A stretch of 64,000 nt of DNA from Pseudomonadales bacterium. Its GTDB lineage: Bacteria > Pseudomonadota > Gammaproteobacteria > Pseudomonadales > Azotimanducaceae. The notes below the pieces were generated by a model that made no database searches, had not been told where the DNA came from, and worked only from the letters and a program-made list of their open reading frames with translations. The stretch's first letter is position 1. Each line of letters begins with the position of its first letter. Below, piece after piece: positions 55,273 through 63,658 of the stretch. Location: the NCBI GenBank assembly GCA_017642855.1, contig JAEPOO010000001.1, positions 1,645,072 to 1,709,071 of the forward strand, in the 5' to 3' direction. The position numbers and the translations under genes were made by a program.

Positions 55273-55656
55273 ATGAGTACTGCAAAACCTGATCTGGTCA
55301 AGGCCAGATACATCAGCCTCGCAACCTACAGAAAGAACGGCGACCTCGTGAAAACACCCGTTTGGGTGGCAGTTCATGAAGGCGCCGGTTACGTATTTTC
55401 AGAACCCAATGTGGGGAAGGTTAAACGAATCCGAAGTAATCCTAAGGTGCAGATCGCAGAATGCGATATGCGTGGCGGTTTACTGGGCGACTGGGCCAAC
55501 GGTACTGCTCGCCTTGTTGACGATGAGCACGAAATCGCCGCCATGTACCCGGCTTTTAACAAAAAGTACGGCTTCATCATGAGCGTCACCAACTTTATGG
55601 CGAAGCTCGCCGGAAGGTATCAGCGACGACAGATCATCGCTGTTACCCTCGACTGA
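55273..55656 (+). CDS. PPOX-class F420-dependent oxidoreductase family protein
   Basis: A 127-residue split beta-barrel protein. SLATYRKNGDLVKTPVWVAV near residue 16, VGKVKRIRSNPKVQIAECD near 47, and GTARLVDDEHEIAAMYPAFN near 76 match the F420-type PPOX (Rv1155-like) family. These use F420H2 or FMN to reduce substrates. Cofactor use here is inference. It lies 30 bases after the cytochrome gene. Confidence 0.85.
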   Translation: MSTAKPDLVKARYISLATYRKNGDLVKTPVWVAVHEGAGYVFSEPNVGKVKRIRSNPKVQIAECDMRGGLLGDWANGTARLVDDEHEIAAMYPAFNKKYGFIMSVTNFMAKLAGRYQRRQIIAVTLD

Positions 55657-55665
55657 CCGAAGAAC

Positions 55666-56544
55666 TTAGTCTGCGATCGTACACTTTCCATTGTTAATCG
55701 AAATCACGTCACGCTCTTTGATGCGAGTGCGAAAGCTGATCACTTTGTCGTCTTTCCACATTTCTACCAGATGAGTTTCACCAGGCAGTACCGGTGAGGA
55801 AAAGCGCACGTCAAAACTGGTCATCTTGGTCTGGTCATAGTCCAGCATCGTTTTTAAGACCGCATGGCAGGCGATACCGTAAGAGCAAAGACCGTGAAGT
55901 ATCGGTTTTTCGAATCCTGCTTTCGCCGCAATACCCGGGTCACGATGCAACGGGTTTCTGTCACCACAGAGCGCATAAACCATCGCCTGATCATCACGCT
56001 GCGTGAGCTCGCAAACCGTGTCTGGCTCACGATCCGGCAATGTGTGCGCTACTGGTGCTCCTTCAGAGCTGCCGCCGAAGCCGCCGTCACCACGGAAGAA
56101 AAGCGTTGAACCCACCGTATAAAGTGGTGAACCATCACTTAACTTAACCTGGGTTTCGTTAGTCAGAAGCGCGCCTTTGCCTTCCCCCTTGTCGTAGACA
56201 CCCGTTATGGCATTACTAATCAGGGTATCTGCGGCTGGAGGCAGTGGTTGATGTATCTGGAGTCTTTGTTCGCCGTGCAACATCATGACGAAGTTCATTT
56301 TCGACATCAGGGTGGACGGTTTGCTGGGTCTTCGCTCAGGCTTCGTCAGCACAGTCGCCGCAGTGGGTACCACGCGATTACCAATGGTTTCACAGACATA
56401 TTCCAGCTCTTTGGCATCCAGCGGATCTTTACCCATACCAATCGCTACGTTGTAAAGCAGCGAATCTCTATCCGAATAACTGCCCGGAATCTCCTCCGGT
56501 TCAATTGCCAGTGCTTCTTCGACGTCAGCGAGTGTAATAGCCAA
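55666..56544 (-). CDS. MaoC-like enoyl-CoA hydratase
   Basis: A 292-residue double-hotdog hydratase 2 of the peroxisomal MFE-2 type. The catalytic segment is YALCGDRNPLHRDPGIAAKA followed by GFEKPILHGL. It adds water to trans-2-enoyl-CoA to give the R-3-hydroxyacyl-CoA in branched and bile-acid-type beta-oxidation. TTG 56544 is seven bases behind GAGGAG and is preferred to TTG 56568, which has no such site. Confidence 0.9.
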   Translation of the reverse strand: MAITLADVEEALAIEPEEIPGSYSDRDSLLYNVAIGMGKDPLDAKELEYVCETIGNRVVPTAATVLTKPERRPSKPSTLMSKMNFVMMLHGEQRLQIHQPLPPAADTLISNAITGVYDKGEGKGALLTNETQVKLSDGSPLYTVGSTLFFRGDGGFGGSSEGAPVAHTLPDREPDTVCELTQRDDQAMVYALCGDRNPLHRDPGIAAKAGFEKPILHGLCSYGIACHAVLKTMLDYDQTKMTSFDVRFSSPVLPGETHLVEMWKDDKVISFRTRIKERDVISINNGKCTIAD

Positions 56545-56600
56545 TGGTCTCTCCTCAGTTTTAATCAATCATCAACAAACGAACCGCAGAATAGCACACA

Positions 56601-57998
56601 CTATTGCGAGGTAATGGTTCGAATCGTTGACTCAGCAAGCCTCAATGACTCCAGGTAAGCATCAACGCGAACCCGCTCGTTAGTTCCATGAATACCCGAG
56701 GCATCTTCCATCGCAATAAACATCGGCTGAAAATGATACACGTTCTCTGCCAGATCTTCGTAGTGCTTCGTGTCAGTCGTCGCTATCAGTAATCCAGGTA
56801 TCACCGCAGCATCAGGTAGTATTTCTGCGACCGACTCTTTTATCAATTCATAGCCGAGGGCATTCATATCGGCGACCTGCGGAATGACATTCCAGTCGCT
56901 TGCCGCTTCAACAGTCACCTCGGGGTCATCAATGATGGCTTTCACGTCTGCGATCAGCGTTTCTTTGGTGTCACCGGGCAACAGTCTGAAATTCACTTTG
57001 GCTTCCGCTCGCTGCGGTATCACATTTTCTTTCACACCAGCGTTAAACATGGTGACTGCCGTCGTGGTGATCACCATCGAACGTGTCAATCGATCCGACG
57101 ACAACTGATCGATCAGAAACGGCGAAGTAAGCCACTGGTTTTTTAAAGCAAAGCCCATCACCCCACCTCGCATATTTCCGATAGACTCAAGCATGTCACT
57201 CACCGGCGAGACGAGTTTCGGGTCAAACGGTTGGCGATGCAGTTTGCTGACAGCCTCAGCAAGGCGCACCAGACTATTGTCTTCAGTTGGTGAAGAAGAG
57301 TGGCCTCCCTCCCCAGTAGTGGAGAGCGTTAATGTCACAAAACCTTTCTGAGCCAGGTTGACCATAACGACCTGCCGGCCAGGCAGCAGCGGATGGGAAT
57401 CCAGCGCAATACCACCCTCGCCCAGCATGTATTCAAAAGTAACCCCCTGTTCTTTCAGATGCTCGGCAATCTTCGCTGCACCATTGCGGCCACCAATTTC
57501 CTCATCATGTCCGAGGGAGTAATAGAGAGTTCGAGTCGGTTGGTGCCCGGCAATGAGCAGCTTCTCGATCGCTTCAAAGGTCGCCATGGCCGGGGACTTC
57601 ATATCGATGGTGCCGCGCCCGAGAACGTAGCCATTTTCTACAGCGCCTGAGTAGGGTTCGAAGTTCCAGTCATCCTCAGTACCGGGTTCAACAGGGACCA
57701 CGTCGTAGTGTGCGTCCACCAATACGGGTTTCAGATTCTGGTCACTCCCCTGCCACTTTAATAGAAAACTGTGTTCAGAGATCATGGTGACCTCCAACTC
57801 CGAGAAGGTTCTCGGATAGAAGTCTCTTACTGCTGCTTCAAAATCGTGGAATGGCGCCGCATCCATATTGCTCGGATCCTGATGGCTCACCGTTTTCATT
57901 TGCACGACTTTGGATAGCCGCTCAAGTTCCGGCTGCAGTGCCTCGGCCAACAGTCCCGAGCTCCAGCTCAATAAGATGAGAACAAGTACGCGATTCAC
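56601..57998 (-). CDS. M20 family metallopeptidase, secreted
   Basis: A 465-residue M20 zinc peptidase resembling PM20D1/carboxypeptidase S. It has LVDAHYDVVPVEPGTEDDW and GRGTIDMKSPA (metal ligands), and YSLGHDEEIGGRNGA (catalytic Glu). GTG 57998 is right behind AGGGAGGA and gives a signal peptide (about 1-19, NRVLVLILLSWSSGLLAEA), so it is likely periplasmic. PM20D1 relatives form or cleave N-acyl amino acids, which fits the amidohydrolases in this window. Confidence 0.9.
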   Translation of the reverse strand: MNRVLVLILLSWSSGLLAEALQPELERLSKVVQMKTVSHQDPSNMDAAPFHDFEAAVRDFYPRTFSELEVTMISEHSFLLKWQGSDQNLKPVLVDAHYDVVPVEPGTEDDWNFEPYSGAVENGYVLGRGTIDMKSPAMATFEAIEKLLIAGHQPTRTLYYSLGHDEEIGGRNGAAKIAEHLKEQGVTFEYMLGEGGIALDSHPLLPGRQVVMVNLAQKGFVTLTLSTTGEGGHSSSPTEDNSLVRLAEAVSKLHRQPFDPKLVSPVSDMLESIGNMRGGVMGFALKNQWLTSPFLIDQLSSDRLTRSMVITTTAVTMFNAGVKENVIPQRAEAKVNFRLLPGDTKETLIADVKAIIDDPEVTVEAASDWNVIPQVADMNALGYELIKESVAEILPDAAVIPGLLIATTDTKHYEDLAENVYHFQPMFIAMEDASGIHGTNERVRVDAYLESLRLAESTIRTITSQ

Positions 57999-58093
57999 AA
58001 TTTCCTCCCTGGTCTCAGACGATAGCACTAGGGGCTCACAGTGGCGAATTTTGCTAGTATGGCGGCTCTCAAAGACGACCGTCAGGAAAGATC

Positions 58094-59245
58094 ATGAGCG
58101 AGATCCGCCCTTTCAAGCTGGACATCCCGACAACAGAAATCGAGGATTTGCAGCAACGTTTGAAGTCCGCCAGGTGGCCGGAATCCGAAACCGTGGAAGA
58201 CTGGACTCAGGGCGTGCCGCTTCATTACCACAAGATGTTCTGTCATTACTGGGCAAACGACTACAACTGGTATGACACGCAGGATCGGCTGAACCAGTTC
58301 CCGCAATACAAAACGTCTATCGATGACCTCGACATTCACTTTCTCCATGTAAAGAGCAGCCACGCGGAGGCAACGCCGATCATCATGACCCATGGCTGGC
58401 CAGGGTCCATTGTGGAATTTCACAAGATCATTGAACCGCTGGTCGAACCCACCAAGCATGGTGGCGCAGCCGCCGATGCCTTTCACGTTGTCTGTCCCTC
58501 ACTGCCGGGGTACGGGTTTTCCGGTAAACCGAGAAGCACCGGTTGGAACATCAACAAAATTGCCGAAGCCTGGGACACCCTGATGCAGCGCCTCGGCTAT
58601 GGGAACTATTTCGCCCAGGGCGGCGACTGGGGCAGCGCTGTCACAACAGGTATCGGCATCCAGAACCGGGGCAGGTGCTCTGCAATCCACGTCAACATGC
58701 CAAACGCGGGCGCCACCAGAGAAGCCCGCGAGAATCCAGACGAAGCTGACAAAGTTGCGCTTGCCGGTGCTGGGTTTTATCAGAAATGGGATTCTGGATA
58801 TTCAAAACAACAAAGTACCCGGCCCCAAACTCTGGGGTACGGACTTTCTGACTCTCCGACCGGACAATCCGCGTGGATACTGGAAAAGTTTTATCAATGG
58901 ACAGACTGCGACGGTCATCCTGAGAACATTCTGACCCGCGAAGAAATGATCGACAACATCATGTTCTATTGGCTGACTAACTCAGGCGCGTCCTCTGCGA
59001 GGTTATACTGGGAGAGTTTTAATCGCGCGTTCGAAGGCGGCGAAGACAACACCGTTAAGTTGCCGACCGGTGTCAGCAGTTATCCGAAAGAGATCGTTAG
59101 AACACCCCGTTCCTGGGCGGAACGGCGTTACACCAACATCCAGTACTGGAATGACCTGGACAAGGGCGGCCACTTCGCCGCTTTCGAACAACCGGAACTC
59201 TTCGTAAACGAACTGCGCGCTTTCAAGCGAGCGGTCGCTTCATAG
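58094..59245 (+). CDS. Epoxide hydrolase family alpha/beta hydrolase
   Basis: A 383-residue protein with the EHN N-terminal domain (about 1-110, LDIPTTEIEDLQQRLKSARW) and the alpha/beta hydrolase core. HGWPG is the oxyanion motif, the nucleophile is D178 in GGDWGS, and the late His is in GGHFAAFEQPEL. It opens epoxides to diols. AGGAAAG precedes the ATG. The acyl-CoA dehydrogenase gene follows by 12 bases. Confidence 0.92.
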   Translation: MSEIRPFKLDIPTTEIEDLQQRLKSARWPESETVEDWTQGVPLHYHKMFCHYWANDYNWYDTQDRLNQFPQYKTSIDDLDIHFLHVKSSHAEATPIIMTHGWPGSIVEFHKIIEPLVEPTKHGGAAADAFHVVCPSLPGYGFSGKPRSTGWNINKIAEAWDTLMQRLGYGNYFAQGGDWGSAVTTGIGIQNRGRCSAIHVNMPNAGATREARENPDEADKVALAGAGFYQKWDSGYSKQQSTRPQTLGYGLSDSPTGQSAWILEKFYQWTDCDGHPENILTREEMIDNIMFYWLTNSGASSARLYWESFNRAFEGGEDNTVKLPTGVSSYPKEIVRTPRSWAERRYTNIQYWNDLDKGGHFAAFEQPELFVNELRAFKRAVAS

Positions 59246-59257
59246 ACAGGACACACC

Positions 59258-60424
59258 ATGACTCAATTTCAGCTCAACGAAGACCAGGCATTGCTCCTCG
59301 ATCACGCGGACAAGTTCGGCCGCGAGCAGCTGCTACCTCTTGCGGAACGGATGGACAATGAGGAATGGTGGCCTGATGATCTCATGCCGAAACTCGGTGA
59401 GCTAGGGTTCCTCGGCGTTACTGTGCCTGAGAAGTATGGCGGCGTCGGCATGGGTTATGTCGAAGCCGGCGTCATATTGCAGGCCTTTTCTCGTTACAAC
59501 CATGCTTTCGGGCTGTCGTGGGTCGCCCACGACAATCTCTGCGCCAACAATCTTTACAACAACGGTAATGAGAACATAAGAGAGCGCTATCTGCCCAAAC
59601 TTTGCAGCGGCGAATGGACAGGTTGTCTTGGACTCACGGAACCGGGCGCGGGGTCGGATGCGTTAGGCTCGATGCGCACTCGTGCCATAAAGGACGGCGA
59701 CAACTTCATTATCAACGGCTCAAAGTTGTACATCACCAACGGTCCAGTCGCTGATGTTTGCCTGCTTTACGCCAAGACTGAGCCAGGTCAGGGGTCCAAG
59801 GGTATTACTGCATTTGCAGTGGAAACCAACTCACCGGGATTTAAGGTCGCACAGAAGCTGAAGAAAATGGGCTTCCGTGGCAGCCAGACCGCCGAGCTCG
59901 TATTCGAGGACCTGGTCGTCCCCAGGGACAACATCGTCGGCGAAGAGAATCAGGGCCACAAAGTCGTGATGAGCGGGCTCGATTTTGAACGCGCCATGAT
60001 TGCGCCCATCAACGTCGGTATGGCGGAACGCGCCCTTGCACTTTCAGTGGATTACGCCAAGACACGTGAACAGTTCGGAAAGACCATTTCTGAGTTTCAG
60101 ATGATCCAGTCTTATCTTGCTGACATGTATACCTGGATCGAAACCATGAAAACGTTTTCCTGGCAGGTACTGGCGGAGTCTGACAATGTGGAAGGCCACG
60201 AAGCTGGCCGAGGTGAAATTCATGCGCGCACGGCCGCTTCGGTGATGTACTGCGCAAATATGTGCAACCGGGTTCTGGATTACGCTGTCCAGATTCACGG
60301 CGGCAGCGGCTACATCTGGGAATCAGAGGTAAACCGACTCTTTCGCGGCACTAAGTTGCTCGAAATCGGCGCAGGCACTACCGAAGTTAGAAAGATGATT
60401 ATTGCAGGAGAGTTGCTCAAGTGA
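59258..60424 (+). CDS. Acyl-CoA dehydrogenase (isovaleryl-CoA dehydrogenase-like)
   Basis: A 388-residue flavoenzyme. GLTEPGAGSDALGSM and WSEFGKTISEFQ-like segments are present, and the catalytic Glu is E244 in GLDFERAM, the position used by isovaleryl-CoA dehydrogenases. The ending LLEIGAGTTEVRKMIIAGEL is typical. It oxidises acyl-CoA to enoyl-CoA. The GTG start of the Ddn-like gene overlaps its stop (GTGA, 60421-60424). Confidence 0.93.
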   Translation: MTQFQLNEDQALLLDHADKFGREQLLPLAERMDNEEWWPDDLMPKLGELGFLGVTVPEKYGGVGMGYVEAGVILQAFSRYNHAFGLSWVAHDNLCANNLYNNGNENIRERYLPKLCSGEWTGCLGLTEPGAGSDALGSMRTRAIKDGDNFIINGSKLYITNGPVADVCLLYAKTEPGQGSKGITAFAVETNSPGFKVAQKLKKMGFRGSQTAELVFEDLVVPRDNIVGEENQGHKVVMSGLDFERAMIAPINVGMAERALALSVDYAKTREQFGKTISEFQMIQSYLADMYTWIETMKTFSWQVLAESDNVEGHEAGRGEIHARTAASVMYCANMCNRVLDYAVQIHGGSGYIWESEVNRLFRGTKLLEIGAGTTEVRKMIIAGELLK

Positions 60425-60870
60425 AGGTACCCGAACCACTATTCAAAGTAATCAACTTCTTCGTCGAGCTGTTGCTGAGGTCACCTGCACACGGACTCTT
60501 TAGTGACAGCCTTATGGTGATCTACTTCACCGGCAGGAAATCAGGCAAACCTTTTCGTACGCCGGTGAGGTACCAGCGAGACGGCACCAAAGTCGTTTGT
60601 TTTACCCACAAAGAAACCAAGTGGTGGCCTAACATCTCTGCAAAACCTGAAGTCGAGTTGCTGGTTGGCGGCGCTCGACAACGCTACAAAGCTGAGGTGA
60701 TCATTGATGACCTGCAGCGTATCAGCCCTGCGCTGGCGGAAAATATTCGACTGTTTCCACAGGATGCGGTGTATCACAACGTAAGGTTGAACAAAGACAA
60801 ATCACCCATACCTGAGGATTTCGAAAAAGCGTTACCTGAAACGGTATTGGTTGAACTGACCCTGACCTAA
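60421..60870 (+). CDS. Ddn-like deazaflavin-dependent nitroreductase family protein
   Basis: A 149-residue DUF385-family protein. IYFTGRKSGKPFRTPVRYQR near residue 35 and KWWPNISAKPEVELLVGGAR near 62 are family hallmarks. The start is GTG 60421, coupled to the acyl-CoA dehydrogenase gene. Adjacency suggests a redox step in the same route; use of F420 is inference. Its stop interlocks with the nitroreductase stop (CTAA). Relative at 8101-8562. Confidence 0.87.
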   Translation: MKVPEPLFKVINFFVELLLRSPAHGLFSDSLMVIYFTGRKSGKPFRTPVRYQRDGTKVVCFTHKETKWWPNISAKPEVELLVGGARQRYKAEVIIDDLQRISPALAENIRLFPQDAVYHNVRLNKDKSPIPEDFEKALPETVLVELTLT

Positions 60871-61502
60871 AACTGGTTAAAGCTCACCATTTCTTCCACA
60901 GGTTTACGACGGATAGACCCGTGACCACCTAGAACCGGGTAACCCACCGGCACATGTGCGCAGGTATACCAGTCTTCAGGAATACTCAGTATGTCTTTCA
61001 CCTTCGCTTCTTCGTAACAGAGCAAGGTGGTCAGCACACAGCCGAGACCTTCATTTCGGCAGGCCAACAGGAAGTTCTGCACCGCAGGATAAACTGACCC
61101 GCCACCTACGACGCTGGTTCGCGGCTGATCAATGTCAGTAATCGTCATGATGGAAGGGTTGAAGCAAAAGACAGCAATTAAGGGCACTTCATGCATATGC
61201 GTCGCCAGGTAGGTGCCCGCGTCCAATGCCCGTCTCGATGAAGCCTGCGCTGCTTCTGGCATTGACTTCATCTTCTCTTCGTAGCCTGGCACATAAGCTT
61301 CCCAGTAGGGTCGATAGAGATCTTCCAGCGCCTGCTTGTTGCCCGCATCCGTGACGGCAATCATTCGCCAGGGTTGCATGTTTCCACCGGTGGGTGCCCA
61401 GGTAGCTGCCTGCAGGATACGACCCTGCACCTCTTCGGGAATCGGGTCTGCCTTCAGTCGCCTGACCGCGCGCAGCGTGCTCATCGCTTCATAAAGTTCC
61501 AT
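60867..61502 (-). CDS. Nitroreductase family FMN oxidoreductase
   Basis: A 211-residue protein with AMSTLRAVRRLKADPIPEEV at the N-terminus (FMN phosphate binding), AATWAPTGGNMQPWRMIAV, and a late LGCVLTTLLCYEEAKVKDIL. It reduces nitro groups, quinones or enones with NAD(P)H. GGAGAGGAG precedes the ATG, and the upstream lipoprotein gene ends two bases away. Substrate unknown. Confidence 0.9.
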   Translation of the reverse strand: MELYEAMSTLRAVRRLKADPIPEEVQGRILQAATWAPTGGNMQPWRMIAVTDAGNKQALEDLYRPYWEAYVPGYEEKMKSMPEAAQASSRRALDAGTYLATHMHEVPLIAVFCFNPSIMTITDIDQPRTSVVGGGSVYPAVQNFLLACRNEGLGCVLTTLLCYEEAKVKDILSIPEDWYTCAHVPVGYPVLGGHGSIRRKPVEEMVSFNQF

Positions 61503-61504
61503 GG

Positions 61505-62455
61505 CTACTCCTCTCCGGATCCCGAGACATTGTCTCGGATAAGTTCCTGGCGAACACGAAACACATCGCTGGCATCTGGATGCACTTCAATTCGAACCCA
61601 ATGCACCGCGTCCTCGCCGAACCCTTCTACCCGAGTGACGTGTTCGACCAGTTTTCCATTGTCGTAAAGGGGCTTGTCTACGCGAAAGATGTGCGTATCA
61701 CCCATCGCCAGCATAATCGGACGCGTGTAGCGGCGACTTTGGGCCAAGAGTGCTTCGTGAAACCGTTCATAAAGCGGTCTGACCTCGGCGCAGGCGCCGC
61801 AGACAAACTTCAGCCAGCCAGGATCCCCCGAGAAAGGGTATATGTCAGCATGCATAGCAACGAAGATGCCTTTTGCATTCGCTGCAATCGCTGCATCAAA
61901 AAGGGTGTTCAACCACTCGATGGCAGCATTTTCCACGTCAAGGTGAAGGCTGACGCCACCCTCACTACCATCCAGCCCAACGAGATGAACCGTGGCAAAC
62001 ATGACCTGGTCGTCCAGCCAGTAAACATTCTCCACAAAGTCGCCATAAGTTTCTGAAGTGGACTGGCTAACGATAGGCAGCGCCGGGGGCTTCGAATAAA
62101 AGATCTCTCGCAACTTGTCCAGGCGCTCCAGTCGGTCAAACCCTCCCGCACTTTCACGCTCGCAGTCAAACCAATCGTTGTCACCCGGCGTCAGCGCAAA
62201 GGGAATCTCGAACTGCTGATTAATATCAAACACACGCTGAAGCTCTTCATCGGCGCAACTACCACCCCCTGACTTCATGTCTCCCAGGTGAATCACCCAA
62301 TCCGCACCACTATCGTTGATGCGCTGAACCATCAGGTCATAACGCGGGTAATTTTCTACCTCGTAAGGATTGTCACCAATAATCGCGAACTGAGTAGGCT
62401 GGCTTTGGCAGCCAACGAGGACAACAGATAATGCCGTGAGAAGTAGCCTTTTCAC
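61505..62455 (-). CDS. Lipoprotein metallophosphoesterase (calcineurin-like)
   Basis: A 316-residue protein with a lipobox at Cys16 (LSVVLVGCQS), so lipid-anchored. Metal-binding motifs of calcineurin-like phosphoesterases follow: FAIIGDNPY, HLGDMKSGG, TPGDNDWFDCER, and late His in MHADIYPF and MGDTHIFR. GTG 62455 interlocks with the CaiB-type gene stop. Expected to hydrolyse phosphate esters in the periplasm; the substrate is unknown. Confidence 0.85.
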   Translation of the reverse strand: MKRLLLTALSVVLVGCQSQPTQFAIIGDNPYEVENYPRYDLMVQRINDSGADWVIHLGDMKSGGGSCADEELQRVFDINQQFEIPFALTPGDNDWFDCERESAGGFDRLERLDKLREIFYSKPPALPIVSQSTSETYGDFVENVYWLDDQVMFATVHLVGLDGSEGGVSLHLDVENAAIEWLNTLFDAAIAANAKGIFVAMHADIYPFSGDPGWLKFVCGACAEVRPLYERFHEALLAQSRRYTRPIMLAMGDTHIFRVDKPLYDNGKLVEHVTRVEGFGEDAVHWVRIEVHPDASDVFRVRQELIRDNVSGSGEE

Positions 62456-63654
62456 GAATCGTTTGTTGGACGATGAACAACACCAGCGCCTACCAAAGAG
62501 GCAATATCCTCGTCACTCAGACCCAGACTTCCAAGAACTTCTGCCGTATGCTCACCCAGGGCGGGCGCAATAGGTTTTGACCTGATATCACTTCTTGAAA
62601 ACTTGGCACCGGGTCTTGGCTGCCGAATCTGACCGAGATTCGGGTGCTCGTACTCAAAGATGAGTTCGTTATTCTTGATCTGTTCGTTCTGCAGAATTTC
62701 CGGGCGACTCAACACCGGGGCACAAGGCACGTCATGTGCCTCAAGGCGCTCAAGCCAAACGGCGCTGGTTTTTGACTTCAGGACATCACCCATGCCTTCC
62801 AGTCGTGCCTTGGCATTTTTTACGCGACCAAAGGGCGTGTTAAATCGCTCATCATCCATCCACTCAGTTCGATCCAGAGCAAGACACATGCCTTCCCATT
62901 CTGAGTCAGATACGGCGCCACAGGTAATGTAGCCGTCTTTTGTCTCGAAGATGAGATCTTGAGCCAACTGACCACGCCGCACATTCGCTTCATTGCCCAC
63001 CATCGTCAGCCCGGCGAGACCTTCCGGCCAAAGGAAAGCAATGGTTGCATCAACCATGGCCACCTTCACGTGTTGCCCTTCCCCATCGCCACGCTCCCTC
63101 TCAAGCAGCGCAGCGGTAATTGCCTGAGCAGTTGTCAAAGCGGTGACTTTATCGGGAATGATCGTGCGCATCATTTTCGGACGCGCCCGATCACTGTCCG
63201 CCTGAATATCAGGTAACCCGGTCAACGCCTGAATGACAGGATCGTATACCCGCTTATGAGCATAGGGACCTGTCTCGCCAAAACCACTGATGGAAACGAA
63301 GATCAGTTTAGGATTGATGGCCTTTAGGACGTCATAGCCCAGGCCCATCCGCTCAATCACACCCGGCCTGAAGTTCTGTATGAAAACATCAGCATCTTCA
63401 ACCAGCTTCTTAATCAATTCGACGCCACTGTCTTCTTTCAGATCAATACAAATTGAGCGCTTACCACGGTTCGCAGTCACGAATCCCGGGCTCATAGAAG
63501 TTGCCCCAAGGCCCATCCGCCTGACAATATCACCTTGGGGCGACTCAACTTTAATCACATCCGCACCCTGATCTGCCAACAGAACCGTGGCAACAGGACC
63601 TGAGATCACACTGCTCAGATCAACGATCTTGAAACCAGATAAAGGACCACTCAT
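62452..63654 (-). CDS. CaiB/BaiF family (class III) CoA transferase
   Basis: A 400-residue family III CoA transferase. FKIVDLSSVISGPVATVLLA is at the N-terminus, FIQNFRPGVIERMG near residue 92, and the active-site Asp lies in VYDPVIQALTG. ATG 63654 with AAGG nearby is preferred to ATG 63702, which adds an atypical basic stretch overlapping the transporter gene. It is followed by a lipoprotein phosphoesterase. Relative of 33054-34217. Confidence 0.9.
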   Translation of the reverse strand: MSGPLSGFKIVDLSSVISGPVATVLLADQGADVIKVESPQGDIVRRMGLGATSMSPGFVTANRGKRSICIDLKEDSGVELIKKLVEDADVFIQNFRPGVIERMGLGYDVLKAINPKLIFVSISGFGETGPYAHKRVYDPVIQALTGLPDIQADSDRARPKMMRTIIPDKVTALTTAQAITAALLERERGDGEGQHVKVAMVDATIAFLWPEGLAGLTMVGNEANVRRGQLAQDLIFETKDGYITCGAVSDSEWEGMCLALDRTEWMDDERFNTPFGRVKNAKARLEGMGDVLKSKTSAVWLERLEAHDVPCAPVLSRPEILQNEQIKNNELIFEYEHPNLGQIRQPRPGAKFSRSDIRSKPIAPALGEHTAEVLGSLGLSDEDIASLVGAGVVHRPTNDS

Positions 63655-63658
63655 AAGA

